NCBI GenBank assembly: GCA_030159075.1
Contig: BROG01000484.1
Span: 1 to 64,000, forward strand
Direction of reading: 5' to 3'
Length of the DNA: 64,000 nt
Source of the DNA: Atrina japonica
Taxonomy: Eukaryota > Mollusca > Bivalvia > Pterioida > Pinnidae
The notes under the pieces were generated by a model. The model worked only from the letters and a program-made list of their open reading frames with translations, ran no database searches and was not told the origin of the DNA. The number at the start of each line of letters is the position of its first letter. Within the stretch, counting starts at the first letter, position 1. The position numbers were made by a program, and so were the translations under genes. Below, one piece after another: positions 47,397-58,385 of this stretch.

Positions 47397-49774
47397 ATTC
47401 ATACTCCACAAATGTTAATGATATGATCAATGTCGGGGACCCGTCTAAATAAAAACATTAACGATTGACTTGACCATAACTTGATTTAACTTGACCATAC
47501 AAGGTCGTTTGTATTAACAGTCCTTTTCACAAGATGCATATGATGTAGGCCTGTATTTCCCCAGCCGAACTATTGGGTATGAATGCAGCAATAGACCAGT
47601 AAAAATGTTGATCGGTAAAAAAAGTTCCAAATTCCCCTGTGTTTAACATAATAAACATGTGTTAGTCCTAAATATATTTAATTGAAATGTGTCTCCATAG
47701 TATCTATACTAAAGTTTGTTCAAAGTTACATACAGATATTTGACATTTTCTGTAAGAGATCTTAACAATGAGAACACGATAAAAAGAATACAATAAAACT
47801 GTCTTTAAATATTATAAATAATACCAAAGTTAAAATGATGTTGTATTAGAAAATGTATTTGCCAACACCTATTACAAAATTTACAATGCAACATAATTAA
47901 GACTAAAATAATTACTGGTGTGCAAAAAAGCATTGTCTATGATTAGGAAATTTCATTTACAGAATGTTAAGCTCTCTATCATTTTGCAATTTTATGATTA
48001 AGGTACGACACAGCAGCGTTGTTCCAAGGCAAAAAGAAACCAGTCGATTCCGAATCAGTACTAAAATTACGAACGTCAGTTTGTGCAGGTTATGCTAACC
48101 TATTTGCTTCCTTGTGTCAGTAAGTAGTAAATATGAATTATATTCACCCTTTTTTCCGTTGACATGAAACGAAAAACAAAATGAAAATAGAAATATCTCG
48201 CCTGTATTAACCGCACATGGTCGATGATGATATTGTATTTAAAAAGGTCAGAAGTTTAAATTCGAGAATTTCTCTTAGAAATCTGTTTTATCATTAGATT
48301 TGATGACGATAATCAAAACATTCTTCAGATAAGTGTTTGTTTCATGTAGGAACTTTCTTAGTGGCTCGTAGATGCTAAAAAAACCAATGATCTGAATACA
48401 AATTAAAACTAAATTAACGAATATCGCTCGATTATATTTGTATTTACGATTACACGTCATATGTTTTTCAGACTTGCGGGAATCACTGTTGAGAAGATAT
48501 CTGGGTACTCAAAGGGTTACAATTATGACCCAGATATACCGTATGAATATGGAGCTGCGTCAACACATTCCTGGAATGCTGTTTATGTTGATGGAGACTG
48601 GCGCTTAGTAGAGTGTACATGGGGTGCTGGGAGCATGGATGAGAACAAAAAGTATCATTTTGATTATAAAGATCACCATTTTTTCACGGATCCTGATTTA
48701 TTTGTGCAAACTCATTTTCCTTTTGTACGCGGAGACATGGAGTTAACATTTTACTGGCAGTTACTGGAAATACCTTGGTCATTGGACGAATTCAATAAAA
48801 AGATTAAACCGTCTTCATGTGCGACGGAATGGGGAGTAGAATTTGCATCTCATAAATCATGCACTTTATTTGTAAACGGAACCATTGATATTACCATTAG
48901 GTGTTCGAAGACTACCCTTCATGTTTTGTCGGCTGACCTCTTGCCAGAGAGGGGTGAAAATTTGAAAAACTATACATTTATCAGGAAATTTAACAAGAAC
49001 GACTTCATAATGACGGTGAGACCACCAAAAGTTGGAAAATACAAGCTTCGTGTGTTGGGTAGCATCATCCCTGATGATAACAACGCGGAGGTATTAGTGC
49101 AATATATTGTTAAATGTATAAATACGGATGGCATAGTCAGGCCTTATCCTTATCATTGGGGAATTTGGGGACTCTGTGGTAGGTATCAAGAAATGGGAGT
49201 GGATCCTTCATGTGAAACGAATCCCGTTTTTGTTGTCGAAAAGGGTGAAATCGATATTGAGATCCCACTTTCTAGATATGTAGAGGCTTCGTCTCGCCTA
49301 AGTCACGCAGAGGATATTGTACGAGATTCTGATGATTTTACCATGGTGGAGTACTCTGACTCGAAGTTGCATATAAAATCAAGACTCCCTAAAGAAGGAT
49401 TCTATAAACAGCAGATATTACTAAAAACCGAGGAAGGAAATTACAAACCTGTTATAAATTATCTACTTGACTGTCAAAATACTCATCCTGTCGTCAAAAA
49501 GATGCCAAAATCCTACAGATCAGCCCGGGAATATAACTGCCGTTTGATAGAGCCATTAATGCTAGAACTACCTAGAAATAGCAACGTTAGGATTAGGCTG
49601 GTGTCCCCCTTACTTCAGGTGCTTGCTTTGAAGAAACAGGTAATAAAGAACTGTAAACAAGGAAACGAATGGGATATTACAGCCTGTACACCAAATGTTG
49701 GTGAAAAATTTATTTTGTCGGGCAGTGACACTTCCGGGTCATATAAAGGACTTTATGAATTTGTAATCATTTAA
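22409..49774 (+). CDS. KY: KY-like (kyphoscoliosis peptidase / hillarin family) transglutaminase-fold protein, four coding exons
   Basis: The exons 22409-22663, 23342-23457, 48003-48119 and 48472-49774 join in phase with GT/AG borders to 596 codons. The layout is a Met-Gly-Cys N-terminus with a basic, Pro-rich region (1-85); the start of the KY-type domain (ESLYKYL, RVFYRWITNNIT; 86-124); and the transglutaminase-like core with Cys151 in TSVCAGYANLF and His195 in STHSWNAVYVDG. The third catalytic position falls on Glu210 (LVECTWGAG), where the family mostly has Asp. After residue 230 come Ig-like KY C-terminal repeats. Family members act at muscle Z-discs or cell cortex; the role in this animal is unknown. 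No LIM domain is seen. The third intron (23458-48002) contains the T/A block. The symbol denotes family membership, not proven orthology. Confidence 0.9.
22855..22915 (+). repeat. Fragment of the Penelope-like 3' module in a KY intron
   Basis: AAAACACGAACACCTGGAAA, then AATCAGGTGCTATGGACGA: decayed match to the module core at 2550-2600, in the same orientation as 51645-51985. Confidence 0.55.
23342..23457 (+). CDS. KY: KY-like gene, second coding exon
   Basis: The acceptor CTTTATAG precedes GCTCCG; the donor is ATTAC|GTAAGT. Thirty-eight codons plus two bases encode APKKVETSVESLYKYLSI and CRVFYRWITNNIT, the conserved opening of the KY transglutaminase-like domain. The intron becomes (CT)n from its sixth base. 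Confidence 0.9.
23463..23537 (+). repeat. (CT)n microsatellite, left border of the T/A block
   Basis: About 37 uninterrupted CT units, starting directly after the splice donor GTAAGT, ending abruptly in ATTTTTTTTTTTTT. Confidence 0.97.
23538..47331 (+). repeat. 23.8-kb aperiodic T-rich T/A-only block inside a KY intron
   Basis: By eye about 70-75% T, 20-25% A and only a few percent C+G throughout, on this strand. It is T runs of varied length broken by single A or short ATTA/TAAT groups, with no fixed period, no recognisable TE and no exon. The scarce C's come mostly as CAA, CCAA or CCCA (for example near 24155, 28979, 31061, 39500, 46953) and G's mostly as isolated TTGTT. Many plus-strand frames of 60-130 codons exist, all Phe/Leu/Ile/Tyr, because T-rich DNA rarely makes stops in the sense direction; on the minus strand TTA gives stops everywhere. 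None is a gene. The cause is discussed under findings. Confidence 0.97.
47332..47393 (+). repeat. (CT)n microsatellite, right border of the T/A block
   Basis: CTTCTC followed by about 27 CT units to CTCGTCATTC, where normal-composition intron sequence resumes. Same strand and motif as the left border. Confidence 0.97.
47394..48002 (+). other. Ordinary-composition 3' end of the KY intron
   Basis: Normal AT-rich intron sequence leading to the acceptor ATGATTAAG|G. The stretch before the acceptor is only moderately pyrimidine-rich (CATTTTGCAATTTTATGATTAAG). Confidence 0.6.
48003..48119 (+). CDS. KY: KY-like gene, third coding exon (nucleophile Cys)
   Basis: Completes codon 124 and encodes YDTAALFQGKK and RTSVCAGYANLFASLC, with the predicted nucleophile Cys151. 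The donor TGTCA|GTAAGT splits codon 163. Phase agrees with both neighbours across the 24.5-kb intron, which shows the exons on both sides of the T/A block belong to one gene. Confidence 0.92.
48472..49774 (+). CDS. KY: KY-like gene, last coding exon
   Basis: Acceptor TTTTTCAG at 48464-48471. It encodes residues 163-596: HSWNAVYVDGDWRLVECTWG (His195, Glu210), then AG, YHFDYKDHHFFTDPDLFV and two or three beta-rich repeats, with recurrent Pro-x-x-Gly-x-Y/F-x-L turns (PPKVGKYKLRV; LPKEGFYKQQIL). It ends GSYKGLYEFVII and a TAA at 49772-49774. Intact throughout. The last exon is long, as in other invertebrate KY-like genes. Confidence 0.95.
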
Positions 49775-49825
49775 TATATTTGTTTGACAATTTGCTTTGT
49801 TAAGCAATTCATACTTTGATACTTT

Positions 49826-49829
<4 letters not shown>

Positions 49830-49899
<70 letters not shown>
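49830..49899 (+). repeat. (GA)n-(TG)n compound microsatellite
   Basis: About 19 GA units directly followed by about 16 TG units, in the probable 3' UTR of the KY-like gene. Confidence 0.97.
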
Positions 49900-49901
<2 letters not shown>

Positions 49902-50106
49902 AGCTAATACACGTGCTATTTAAATATTCTAAGAGGTATTGTGTGGCAAACCATTAATTCTTTGTTATATACTTTGAAAAGAATATGTTTTTATATACGA
50001 AACTTTGAAATAATCCGATTAAACAATGTTTGGTTATAACAGAATTTGAAAAGTTGCTATCCGATCAAAGGTGCATTTACCAGAATTATCTTCTACAGAC
50101 TTTTAC

Positions 50107-50112
50107 AATAAA
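50107..50112 (+). promoter_or_regulatory. Possible polyadenylation signal of the KY-like gene
   Basis: A canonical AATAAA 333 bp after the stop codon, on the sense strand. Other weaker signals are possible; the choice is tentative. Confidence 0.35.
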
Positions 50113-50410
50113 GAGATAAAATCCAAATAATGCGAAATATCAACAACAATATTTGGCCTAGTAAGGAAATGTTTAACATTTTTGTTAGAACAAGGAAATC
50201 GGATCAGAGTTAATCATAATGATTGAAAAGTTAAGAGTCGTTATACAATATTGAACTTGTATAGCTATTGTCGTTATATACATTGTCGTTAGTGTTGCAA
50301 ATATAAACTACGGTTTAAACAATCGTTAACTTAAACAGATGTAGCTGGATCTAGTTTATGTCACCGAAAATGAGTATCCATTTATTGGTCAGTATATACT
50401 AGCATCATAT

Positions 50411-50655
50411 GAAGGGTATCCGTGGTCGAGTGGTTAAAGCATCACGCTTTGAACCATGAAGTCTCTCACTTCTGGTCGGCGCAGGTTCGAGTCCCGCTGA
50501 TTTTTGTGAGAAAATTTGCCAGTTTACTTGCGAACGGCTGGTGGTCTCTTCCCGGGTACATTGGAAAATGAGTTCTCTCCACCAAAAAAACTGACCGCCA
50601 CCATATGACTGAAAAATCCTTGAGTGTGGCTGAAAATGCTATTCAAAATTAAGAC
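50411..50655 (+). mobile_element. tRNA-derived SINE, family 2
   Basis: The head resembles a tRNA with a long variable arm (Ser/Leu type): A box GTGGTCGAGTGGTTAAAGC (50422-50440), B box GGTTCGAGTCCCGC (50484-50497). The body includes CTTCCCGGGTACATTGG and the tail has CGCCACCATATGACTGAAAA, TCCTTGAGTGTGGCTGAAAA. A minus-strand remnant lies at 18424-18606. It is not a functional tRNA gene, because the acceptor arms do not pair. Confidence 0.8.
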
Positions 50656-50799
50656 CAAAAGTCACATATGACCAATTTATTGGCCTGTTTGACGGCCACT
50701 TTATGAAGAAATTGCTGTCTATTTCCCTATTTAGGGACACCTTAAACAATTTAGGAGTATAAGGTGTACATTTACAAATTTTCCGGAGCCATATAAATA

Positions 50800-51065
50800 T
50801 ATCAGTCGGTAGCGCGCTCGACTCTTGATCGCGAGTTCGAGTCCAGCCGGCGTCAGGTTGTTTCCCTGTCCTTCGGACTGAGACAGTAAAAACCGAGGTC
50901 CCGTAAAACAGTAGGTGTCGGCACGTTAAAGAACCCTCACTGCTCAATGGCCCTAAGTGCCGAGCATAGGCCAAAATTTGAAGCCCTTCACCGGCATTTG
51001 GTGACGTCTCCATATGAGTGAAAGACTCTTGAGTGGGACGTTAAACAACAACAATAAACAAACAA
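50800..51065 (+). mobile_element. tRNA-derived SINE, family 1, 5' truncated
   Basis: Starts inside the A box (CAGTCGGTAGCGCGCTCGAC), has an intact B box (GAGTTCGAGTCCAGCC), then GTCGGCACGTTAAAGAACC and a tail with GAGTGGGACGTTAAACAAC and an (AAACA)-rich end. Close to 16352-16662. Confidence 0.9.
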
Positions 51066-51644
51066 AAAACAAGTTTCCGCTTCCCAATTGACAATCCCTA
51101 TTTTAAGGGTCGATATACCAACACTAAACAATTATATATACTGAAATTTTGTCCTTGGACAACCATATAACATTATGACAAACAATAACAATCTCCATTT
51201 CAAATAAATGTATTGAGAAATTCAAAAATTTAAACTCTTAACCTTCGGAAACATTTTACAGACAAGTCGATATTTGACTGTAGACCAACCTAAATGATTA
51301 AACCTAATCCTAAAATCCTAATGCCCTCGTCACCAGGAAGAAAAAGCTTGACTGAAGTCCTACAGAAATCGATCGTCATGCTACGCATTATGTGTATAAA
51401 CTACTCCGCTCTAACAGTGTATCATATGGAAAATGTGCATTGGTAATATAATCAATGAATGTATACTTGGTTTTTACTAGTTGATGGTATATGATGTTAC
51501 ATGAACTCAGCCATGATACAAAATTTGAGTTACGAAAGGCGAGAAATGAACATTTTATTGAAAACTGGGTGATAATTTGCTTATGTCTGTTTGTTTTGTA
51601 ACCCTAAATATTTACAGTTCAATATACAAAATCGGCTCAGATAC

Positions 51645-51985
51645 CAAAGAATAAATCCTTAGGGTGTCCAGGATATAGATACAAATCTGGTAAAAATGGA
51701 CAAACACGGACCTCTGGAAACCAAGAGGTGGGATCAGGTACCATGGAGGAGTAAGCACCCCCTGTCGACGGGTAACACCCGCCGTGAGTCCAAAGTCAAA
51801 TCCAAATGAAATACGTGAGGAACGAATTGTCGTCACAATTGGCACAGACGTCTCAACAACCGCCAACGAAAAGGCAACTCAACATTTCACTTAGTGAAAC
51901 AGAGTAACCGCAAACAAGATTATTATACCGACCGTAAAATTTGCGGAACGTTGACATCAGACGCGGTTTTCGATATCCCTGTATA
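51645..51985 (-). mobile_element. Solo 3' module of the Penelope-like element
   Basis: Matches 2488-2830 nearly base for base (TGTCCAGGATATAGATAC, CACGGACCTCTGGAAACCAA, ATGGAGGAGTAAGCAC, CGGAACGTTGACATC, GCGGTTTTCGATATCCCTGT) but has no reverse transcriptase. A strongly 5'-truncated or solo copy. Confidence 0.8.
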
Positions 51986-53780
51986 AAGTTCAACGAAATA
52001 CGACATAATAACAACGCGTATATAATATGTATGGTTGATTAATAGTTGTAAATTTAAACATATACTTAATTCAGTGAACCAGAAATGCATATATGCAGTT
52101 TAATTTATCTAATAATTAGTAGTAATTTACTCAGGGAGATCCTGCAGAGTTTGATTGACCTTGATTGTGTTACTGTCGTCATCGCCAAGCTAGTGTTTTA
52201 TCAGTCTTATAATTTGGACATCTAGATAACAAAACCATTTACAAACACGCACTACAGCACTTGTTTCCACCACGGACTATTATTCCTGATCAGGGTTAAA
52301 ACTACATTACAATGTATTGTAAATCCTTGCGTGGATCGTTTTAGGGTGGTAAAACTTGTGCAAAGTCAGGTAATTTATGTGTTTGCATGTCCTCACATTG
52401 TGATCTGCAATCCAATGTTCTTTTTTAAATAATCAGATTTCTAAGTAGTGCGCCAAACACAATAGAATAGTTATGTTAGCTTTCTTTTGTTTACTATTCA
52501 AATCTCTTTTTAATTATCTTTGCAGTATTTACTTTAACGTGTAAGTGATTGCAAGTTTCAAATTGCACTTTACAGTTTGATCTGAAATGTAGAACTATAT
52601 TCACACCTGACGCGCTATCGACAGAGTTTATATAATTTTATATTCAGACAATCATATAGATATATTGTACAGATGTCGTTTATTCATTTCCATTTTTAGT
52701 AAATTGAAAATGAGTACACGTCTACATAATCGACATAGATATATTACTATTCCTACGACTTATATTTCCGTAATATTGATACAAATTAGTTCTTGTATTA
52801 ACAAATTATTCCATCTACGATGGTTTTAATCTCATAGTATTTTCCACTTTGTGTTCAGTCTACATAAATCGTTTTTCATTTCAAAAGCGTCAATGTATTT
52901 TAACTCAACGCGTACGATTATATGAGGGTATAGAATTTCTTTCAAGAAAAAAAGCTTTATGCGAGTTTACCGATTTTCAATAGCGATCTATAACTGCAAT
53001 GGAACAACAAAAACTGCCATCTACACATTAAGGCGAAGATCGCAAATACACAATTCTATAAATTATTTATGTGTGTACGTTTCTCAAATTGTACAGAGGA
53101 TAGAAGATATTGTGATCGAACAACACCAATGACACAGAGAGATGAACGGGTGCGAATGGATTAAGAGCTAGATAAGTCCTGCATTATGATATGTATAATG
53201 ATTGATATTATTCAATCATATCAAGCATCTACTATTATATATAACGCCCGAACTTCAACGTATAGGTCCCTGATTCGATCCCCGATCGTGCCAGATTTTC
53301 AGAGGCGAGTTTTCATCTAATGTCCGCATATCTCTATGCCTAGATGGAGAGTATATGGTCTAGTATGCCAATCTGATTCCTTCGTCTGATTGTACAAGTG
53401 TAGTGGAGACATACTAGACATATTCTCTCTCCCTGCCGTACGGGGACAAGCAGCATTGTCTTTAATTAGTCACCCCGCTCGTTAAATCAATCCAGAAACA
53501 TGGTAATTAACATGAACCATGGGTAATAATGATAAATTGTTTAACTGCCAATAAACATAACCTGTAATATATTAATATATGTACTTCCAAAAATAAATAT
53601 GTTTTAAAGTATTATCTTCAAGGTTTCTTCCACATTTAATTTAAAAGAAAAACAAAGTTCAATGATGGGTTCCATAGATTTATTCAAATCTTGGGGATAA
53701 TCTTTTTTTTTTAACAGAAAGTGGCCGACTGTGTACATCAAAGAAACTTCAAAGTAAGATAGATTTTTAAGATATTCAAC

Positions 53781-53817
<37 letters not shown>

Positions 53818-54426
53818 CACTGTAGACATGTTACACAAACATTAATTACTATAGTAACATTAAGAGTTCTTACTTTGGGGAAGGGTGAAGTAATTATTAT
53901 AACGATATGTTCTTTATTTGTAGCGTACTGGTGCGTTATACAGACCGCTCGCAAAACTGCTTATCAAATGAAAACTGTAGGCGAAGTTTTTATGATACAT
54001 AACAACTGATCGAAGCTATTAGATGTCATCAAAATAAAGGATCTTCCAGGGCATGGAGTCTTAGTTTTGTTTTTATCCAACAGAAAATTGCTTAAGGGAA
54101 GGATTATGTCACGTCATTATCATGTGAATGAGTATGCACCAGCCATTTTATTACGTATGTTTCCCTGCTGTTTTGTGTCACATTCAACGAATTCTCTATT
54201 GCATGATGGCGACCAGAGCTTGGCACCATAAAGCTTCAACATTTATCGGGAGTGTGATCGCATTCCCAACTTTGCCTAGATAGTCAATTAGATAACTTAA
54301 AGGCCTATTATCAAAATTTCAGTAAAAATATTTTGAGTTATGGTACATGTAATACAACTAGTTCGTAAGCGCTATGGTGCTGGGCCCAGTTCTGACAATG
54401 TATCCAGGAAAAACACCAATCTATAA
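51986..54426. other. No gene recognised; (TA)n at 53783-53810
   Basis: AT-rich intergenic DNA. A (TA)n of about 13 units lies at 53783. A weak B-box-like GGTCCCTGATTCGATCCCC at about 53266 suggests another SINE relic. Confidence 0.5.
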
Positions 54427-54614
54427 TTACTGTATACAGGGTTATTTTCGCCCCGTGTTATTTTCACCCTAATGCACTTGCAAAGAGTTTCGTCCCGTTT
54501 TAAATTCGCCCAGACTTTTATTATCAAAAATAGATTAAAATACCATTTTGAATTCGCCCAGTTTTTAATTCAACAACTGACGGTGAGGGCGAAAGGGGCG
54601 AAAATAAAAATAAA
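54427..54614. mobile_element. Miniature inverted-repeat element with TTATTTTCGCCCC termini
   Basis: TTATTTTCGCCCC (54442-54454) is the exact complement of GGGGCGAAAATAA (54595-54607). Inside, TTCGCCC-type phrases recur (TTTCGTCCC, AATTCGCCCAG twice). Total about 165-190 bp, non-coding. Confidence 0.75.
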
Positions 54615-55510
54615 ATTTTAGGATCTGGGTGTACCGGACCAAGTAGTTCAGTGGGTAAAGGGAAACTACATGGGTTGCAAAAGCTCCAGTCCGGGTTCTA
54701 ATCTAACTATGTAGGTGAGGCATCACGACTTCCAGTGTTATGCTCAAACAATAAGGCATGGTCTAAACCTATGAAAGGATGACAGTTTCATTAATCAAGG
54801 CTTGATTTTATAAATTATAACCAATCTTCAATGATTTGTTAAAAGTTCAGTTTCAAGGATGTACATATTAACTGATCCACCATGACTCGTGTATGACTTC
54901 AAAAATTCAATTCAGATTGAATTGCCTGGAGATATTTTCCATTTTATTGTATTGGTGTTGCTGGGACATTGTACTTTTTATAAGGTTGATATAAGTATCT
55001 GCCAAATTTCATACTTTACTTACACAATTGAACAAAACACACAGACACACACACTCACACACATTTTACATTCATTCGTCATTGTAAACTTCTTACATTG
55101 TAGCTGTAAAAATGAATAAAAAACCAATTTTAACATGTAGAATAAGTTGAAGCAAATAAATTATTTTCTGTAGTGACATGACAAAAGTCTCTGAAGTGAA
55201 CAATTAGGTTATAATGATGCAACTTTATTGTTTCAAATTGCATATACTTGCAAGACAAATCAAGCTGCAGCAATACTAACATGGAATATTCATTGTATCA
55301 AGACAAAATGCAAATACAATGTACTTTCATATGTTGTTTGTAAATAACGAAATGTAATCTTGCATTGTCACAGACTGAGTAACTCTATTTAGACATCAGT
55401 AGCTACAAACATATACCTCAATGACCATTGAATCCATTTCGTATTACATGTAAGTTTCTTCACTAAAAGAACAAGGACATGTAACTGTTACATAATCCTC
55501 AGGCCACTCA
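54615..55510. other. No gene recognised
   Basis: A possible tRNA-like relic at about 54639-54705 (AGTAGTTCAGTGGGTAAAG, CCGGGTTCTAATC) and a short (CA)n at about 55037-55064. Likely 3' flank or UTR of the minus-strand gene at 56243. Confidence 0.4.
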
Positions 55511-55646
55511 GGGCCTGGCAACATAAAACTTGAGAATTTACTCAAAATTGAGAATATCACAACTTCAATCAGATTTCAGGATAAGCCAAAGTTGAGTAAA
55601 ATTTTTAGACTTGAGTAATTTCTAAGTTTTATGGTGCCACAGACCC
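55511..55646. repeat. Foldback repeat near the 3' end of the C14orf119-like gene
   Basis: GGGCCTGGCAACATAAAACT and ACTCAA at the left pair with TTGAGT and AAGTTTTATGGTGCCACAG plus ACCC at the right, giving arms of about 50 bp with several mismatches. Confidence 0.65.
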
Positions 55647-56242
55647 TAATCTGAGGTAAAATCCTCTTGTAAATTTCTACATTTCAGTTATGCATCTATC
55701 AACGGTGAACCATTTTCAAATAATATCAACTTTAATACTCAAATATTTATTGTCCCTTTAATTTTTATTTGCACTCAATGACACCAATAAATACAAATCA
55801 TAAGTTCAAATCATAGGTTCAATGCTTACATTTACTTATTTCTTTGGTTCTCCATTTTTTCTTTTTTCACTTTTTAGCTGAAATTCAAATTTCCATAAAG
55901 AATATGCACCCATACTTGAACACACAATTCATGGAACAGTCGTCGGCAGTTATGAGATGATGAACTACATTTTTAAAATGTTTATTTACCGGTACATGCA
56001 GTGTCAGTGCCAACAGATGGTAAATATTTATACATAAAATTCATGTATTAACTTGGCATCTTGAAAAAAAATGTTCCTCAAAACAGGAGGGTACATTTAG
56101 TGGGTTTCTTCACCAACAGATATTGTAATCAGCTGTATGACTCAATCTTTATGGACATAATCATGAAGAAATCTTTCTGTAAAACATTTGTAGGCCCTAC
56201 TGATTGTAGTGTTAGATTATGTAATAATACTTTGAAAGATCC

Positions 56243-56593
56243 TCATCCAAAGTCAATCGGATGTCCTTGGTGACTACTTACAGAATCCACCTCCTCATTA
56301 AATTTCCTGACAAACTCTGGATTAATTGTCTGAAGTCTTAATATAAAATTGTTTCTTTCTGGATCTGTCCATTCATCAAACCACTGTTTGAATAATTTCA
56401 TTTGGCACTGAAAAATACTGGGTGGTTTGTCCTTGACATTCAAAGAATCCATGGCATCAAACAATGCATCTACATGATTTGGAACAGCTTTATCCACCAG
56501 CTCCTTCATGAAATCACTTCTTTGCATTTCACTCCAACACTGAAACCAGTGCAACACACATTCTGCCTCTTTTTCTACATTGGACAGCGACAT
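56243..56593 (-). CDS. C14orf119: C14orf119-like protein
   Basis: Intact intronless frame of 116 residues, from ATG 56593 to TGA 56243-56245. It matches the pattern of vertebrate C14orf119 along its whole length: ECVLHWFQCWSEMQRSDFMK, ELVDKAVP, PPSIFQCQMKLFKQWFDEW, ERNNFILRLQ, PEFVRKF. The human protein is about 140 residues, longer at the N-terminus. The family is conserved in animals, helical, and without a settled biochemical role. The Trp-rich HWF..W and QWFDEW motifs are the family signature. The start is chosen as the first Met before the conserved core. No TATA box is evident upstream (56594-56700). The 3' UTR probably runs leftward over 55700-56240, where TTTATT (AATAAA on the gene strand) occurs at about 55745. 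Confidence 0.88.
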   Translation of the reverse strand: MSLSNVEKEAECVLHWFQCWSEMQRSDFMKELVDKAVPNHVDALFDAMDSLNVKDKPPSIFQCQMKLFKQWFDEWTDPERNNFILRLQTINPEFVRKFNEEVDSVSSHQGHPIDFG

Positions 56594-57053
56594 GATTTTT
56601 TTTCTTCAGTTTTTCTTTCTGTAATTTTGAAAAAGTTCATGAACATTCATTTAATAAAGATATTCAGAATCATCCCTACAAAAGGAAATTGACCTATCAC
56701 CAAGTGACTGACACATGGCTGTCCATGTGCATTTTTGATGTCATTCTATTGTGATGTCTTAATCACACAAGTGTTTAATGGGCCATTTAATTGTGACATC
56801 ATATTGGAAAAGTTTGCCAAAAAGTGTCATGTCGGGCATTTGGCGTTAGGTCAATTTATCCTTTGATGACCTCAACAACTATTCATTTTGATCAAAATTT
56901 AACATTGTGCCCAAAAAGAGTAAACTGGCATCATTATCCTATGGTTTTTACAAATACCTTCCACAAATTAATGTTTTTGTCAACTGACTCACTTCCGGCA
57001 TGAATCTGCATTGTGAATAACCTCTGTAAAAGAAAATTTCTGTCTTCAATGAT

Positions 57054-57145
57054 GTCAACAACCATTTATTTGATTAAGGTACGCAGAATTACCCCAACAT
57101 CATCAACCACTCATTTGATTAAGGTATGCAGAATTACCCCAACAA
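57054..57145 (+). repeat. 45-bp tandem duplication
   Basis: TTTGATTAAGGTACGCAGAA plus TTACCCCAACA is repeated 45 bp later as TTTGATTAAGGTATGCAGAA plus the same end, with few differences. Confidence 0.85.
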
Positions 57146-57810
57146 GAGAAAAATTCAAATAGATAAAGAATTTCACAGAAATCTTATAATGCAGATCTAA
57201 GATTTCAAGTAAGAGGCGGCACAATTCCAGGATATTTTTTGCAAGCCGAGAAAGGTGTGTAAATTTTGGTAATTATTAAGGTTCCCCCCCCCCAAAAAAA
57301 ATATTTGGACACTTAATGTGTTTCCTCAGTTCTACTTCCAAGACTTTTATTTTAGCTTGTCTGCAGCAGTGCTCAGAAAATGCTGTTCAGAATTACTTGG
57401 GGTTCCACAGTATGTTAGATTGACATATCTAGTGCCTGTGGTGCAATCAAAGTTTTGATTGTGCATCAAGCTCATTAAAGGGGCATTGGGGGAGGGGGGG
57501 GGGGGGGGCAAAAGAATGAATTGTTTACAACAGAACTCAAGCATGGAATTTTATTAATTTCATGTTAAATTGTTTAAATGATTATAACTTGAGAACCATA
57601 AGTGGTAGGACACATATGGGCAGCACAAATTACCCCCAAAATACACACAAAAAGACCCCCAAAACATTTCTAAGATGACAATTTCAACATTATTATTATA
57701 TTACGATGAATAATGTCTATGACTGTAGATGTTTATTTACTTTGATATTGCCATTTTCTTCAATTTCCCCGAAGACATATTACATCAGCATGTCATTTTA
57801 AAGTGTTGGA
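57146..57810. other. No gene recognised; C and G homopolymers
   Basis: CCCCCCCCCCAAAAAAAA at about 57284 and an interrupted G run at 57488-57508. Otherwise unassigned. Confidence 0.5.
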
Positions 57811-58380
57811 CGATTTACCGAAACACACTTAAATAGACTTAAATTACCGAAACACACCAAAATTACTGGAGCAAGGTACAATTGTTGTAACATATATATT
57901 TAGAATGTATTTTGTAACATAATTTAAGTATAATTATGGCTTAATTCTGAATAAATTTCCCAAACAAGACGGAAACAGACTAGATCCAATTACTGAAACA
58001 AGACCGCCCTGTTTTGGTAATAGTAGTGTGTTTCAGTCTTGTGTCAGGGATTATTTTGTTAAATTTAATCAATAATTATACATAAATACATTTTAAATAA
58101 TTATTTTAACATTTTGTATCTTGCTATGGCCATCAATGTGCCTTTGTGTTGGTGTTGTTTCTGTCTGTTTCGGTAAATGTAGAGTGCTTCATTCTTGACC
58201 GTCTTGTTTTGGAAATTTATTCGGAATTAATCCATAATTGGCATAAATACTCATAAATCGGGTTACAAATTATATTTTTAAAATACTCGACAACATATAT
58301 TACGACAATTGTATATTGCTCTATTCATTTAAGTGTGTTTCGGACTTGTTTCGGTAATTCAAGTCTGTTTCGGTAAATCG
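57811..58380. mobile_element. 570-bp foldback element with long inverted arms
   Basis: It begins CGATTTACCGAAACA and ends with the exact complement TGTTTCGGTAAATCG. Inner blocks also pair: GAATAAATTTCCCAAACAAG with CTTGTTTTGGAAATTTATTC, and ATTTTGTAACATAATTT with an AATTATATTTTGT-like block. The arms thus extend more than 180 bp with decay. ACCGAAACA recurs several times. Non-coding; probably a foldback or MITE-type transposon. Confidence 0.75.
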
Positions 58381-58385
58381 CCTTA

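Noticed and set aside
54639..54705. Another tRNA-like head (AGTAGTTCAGTGGGTAAAG)
   Set aside because: Poor B box and no SINE body recognised; only mentioned as a relic.
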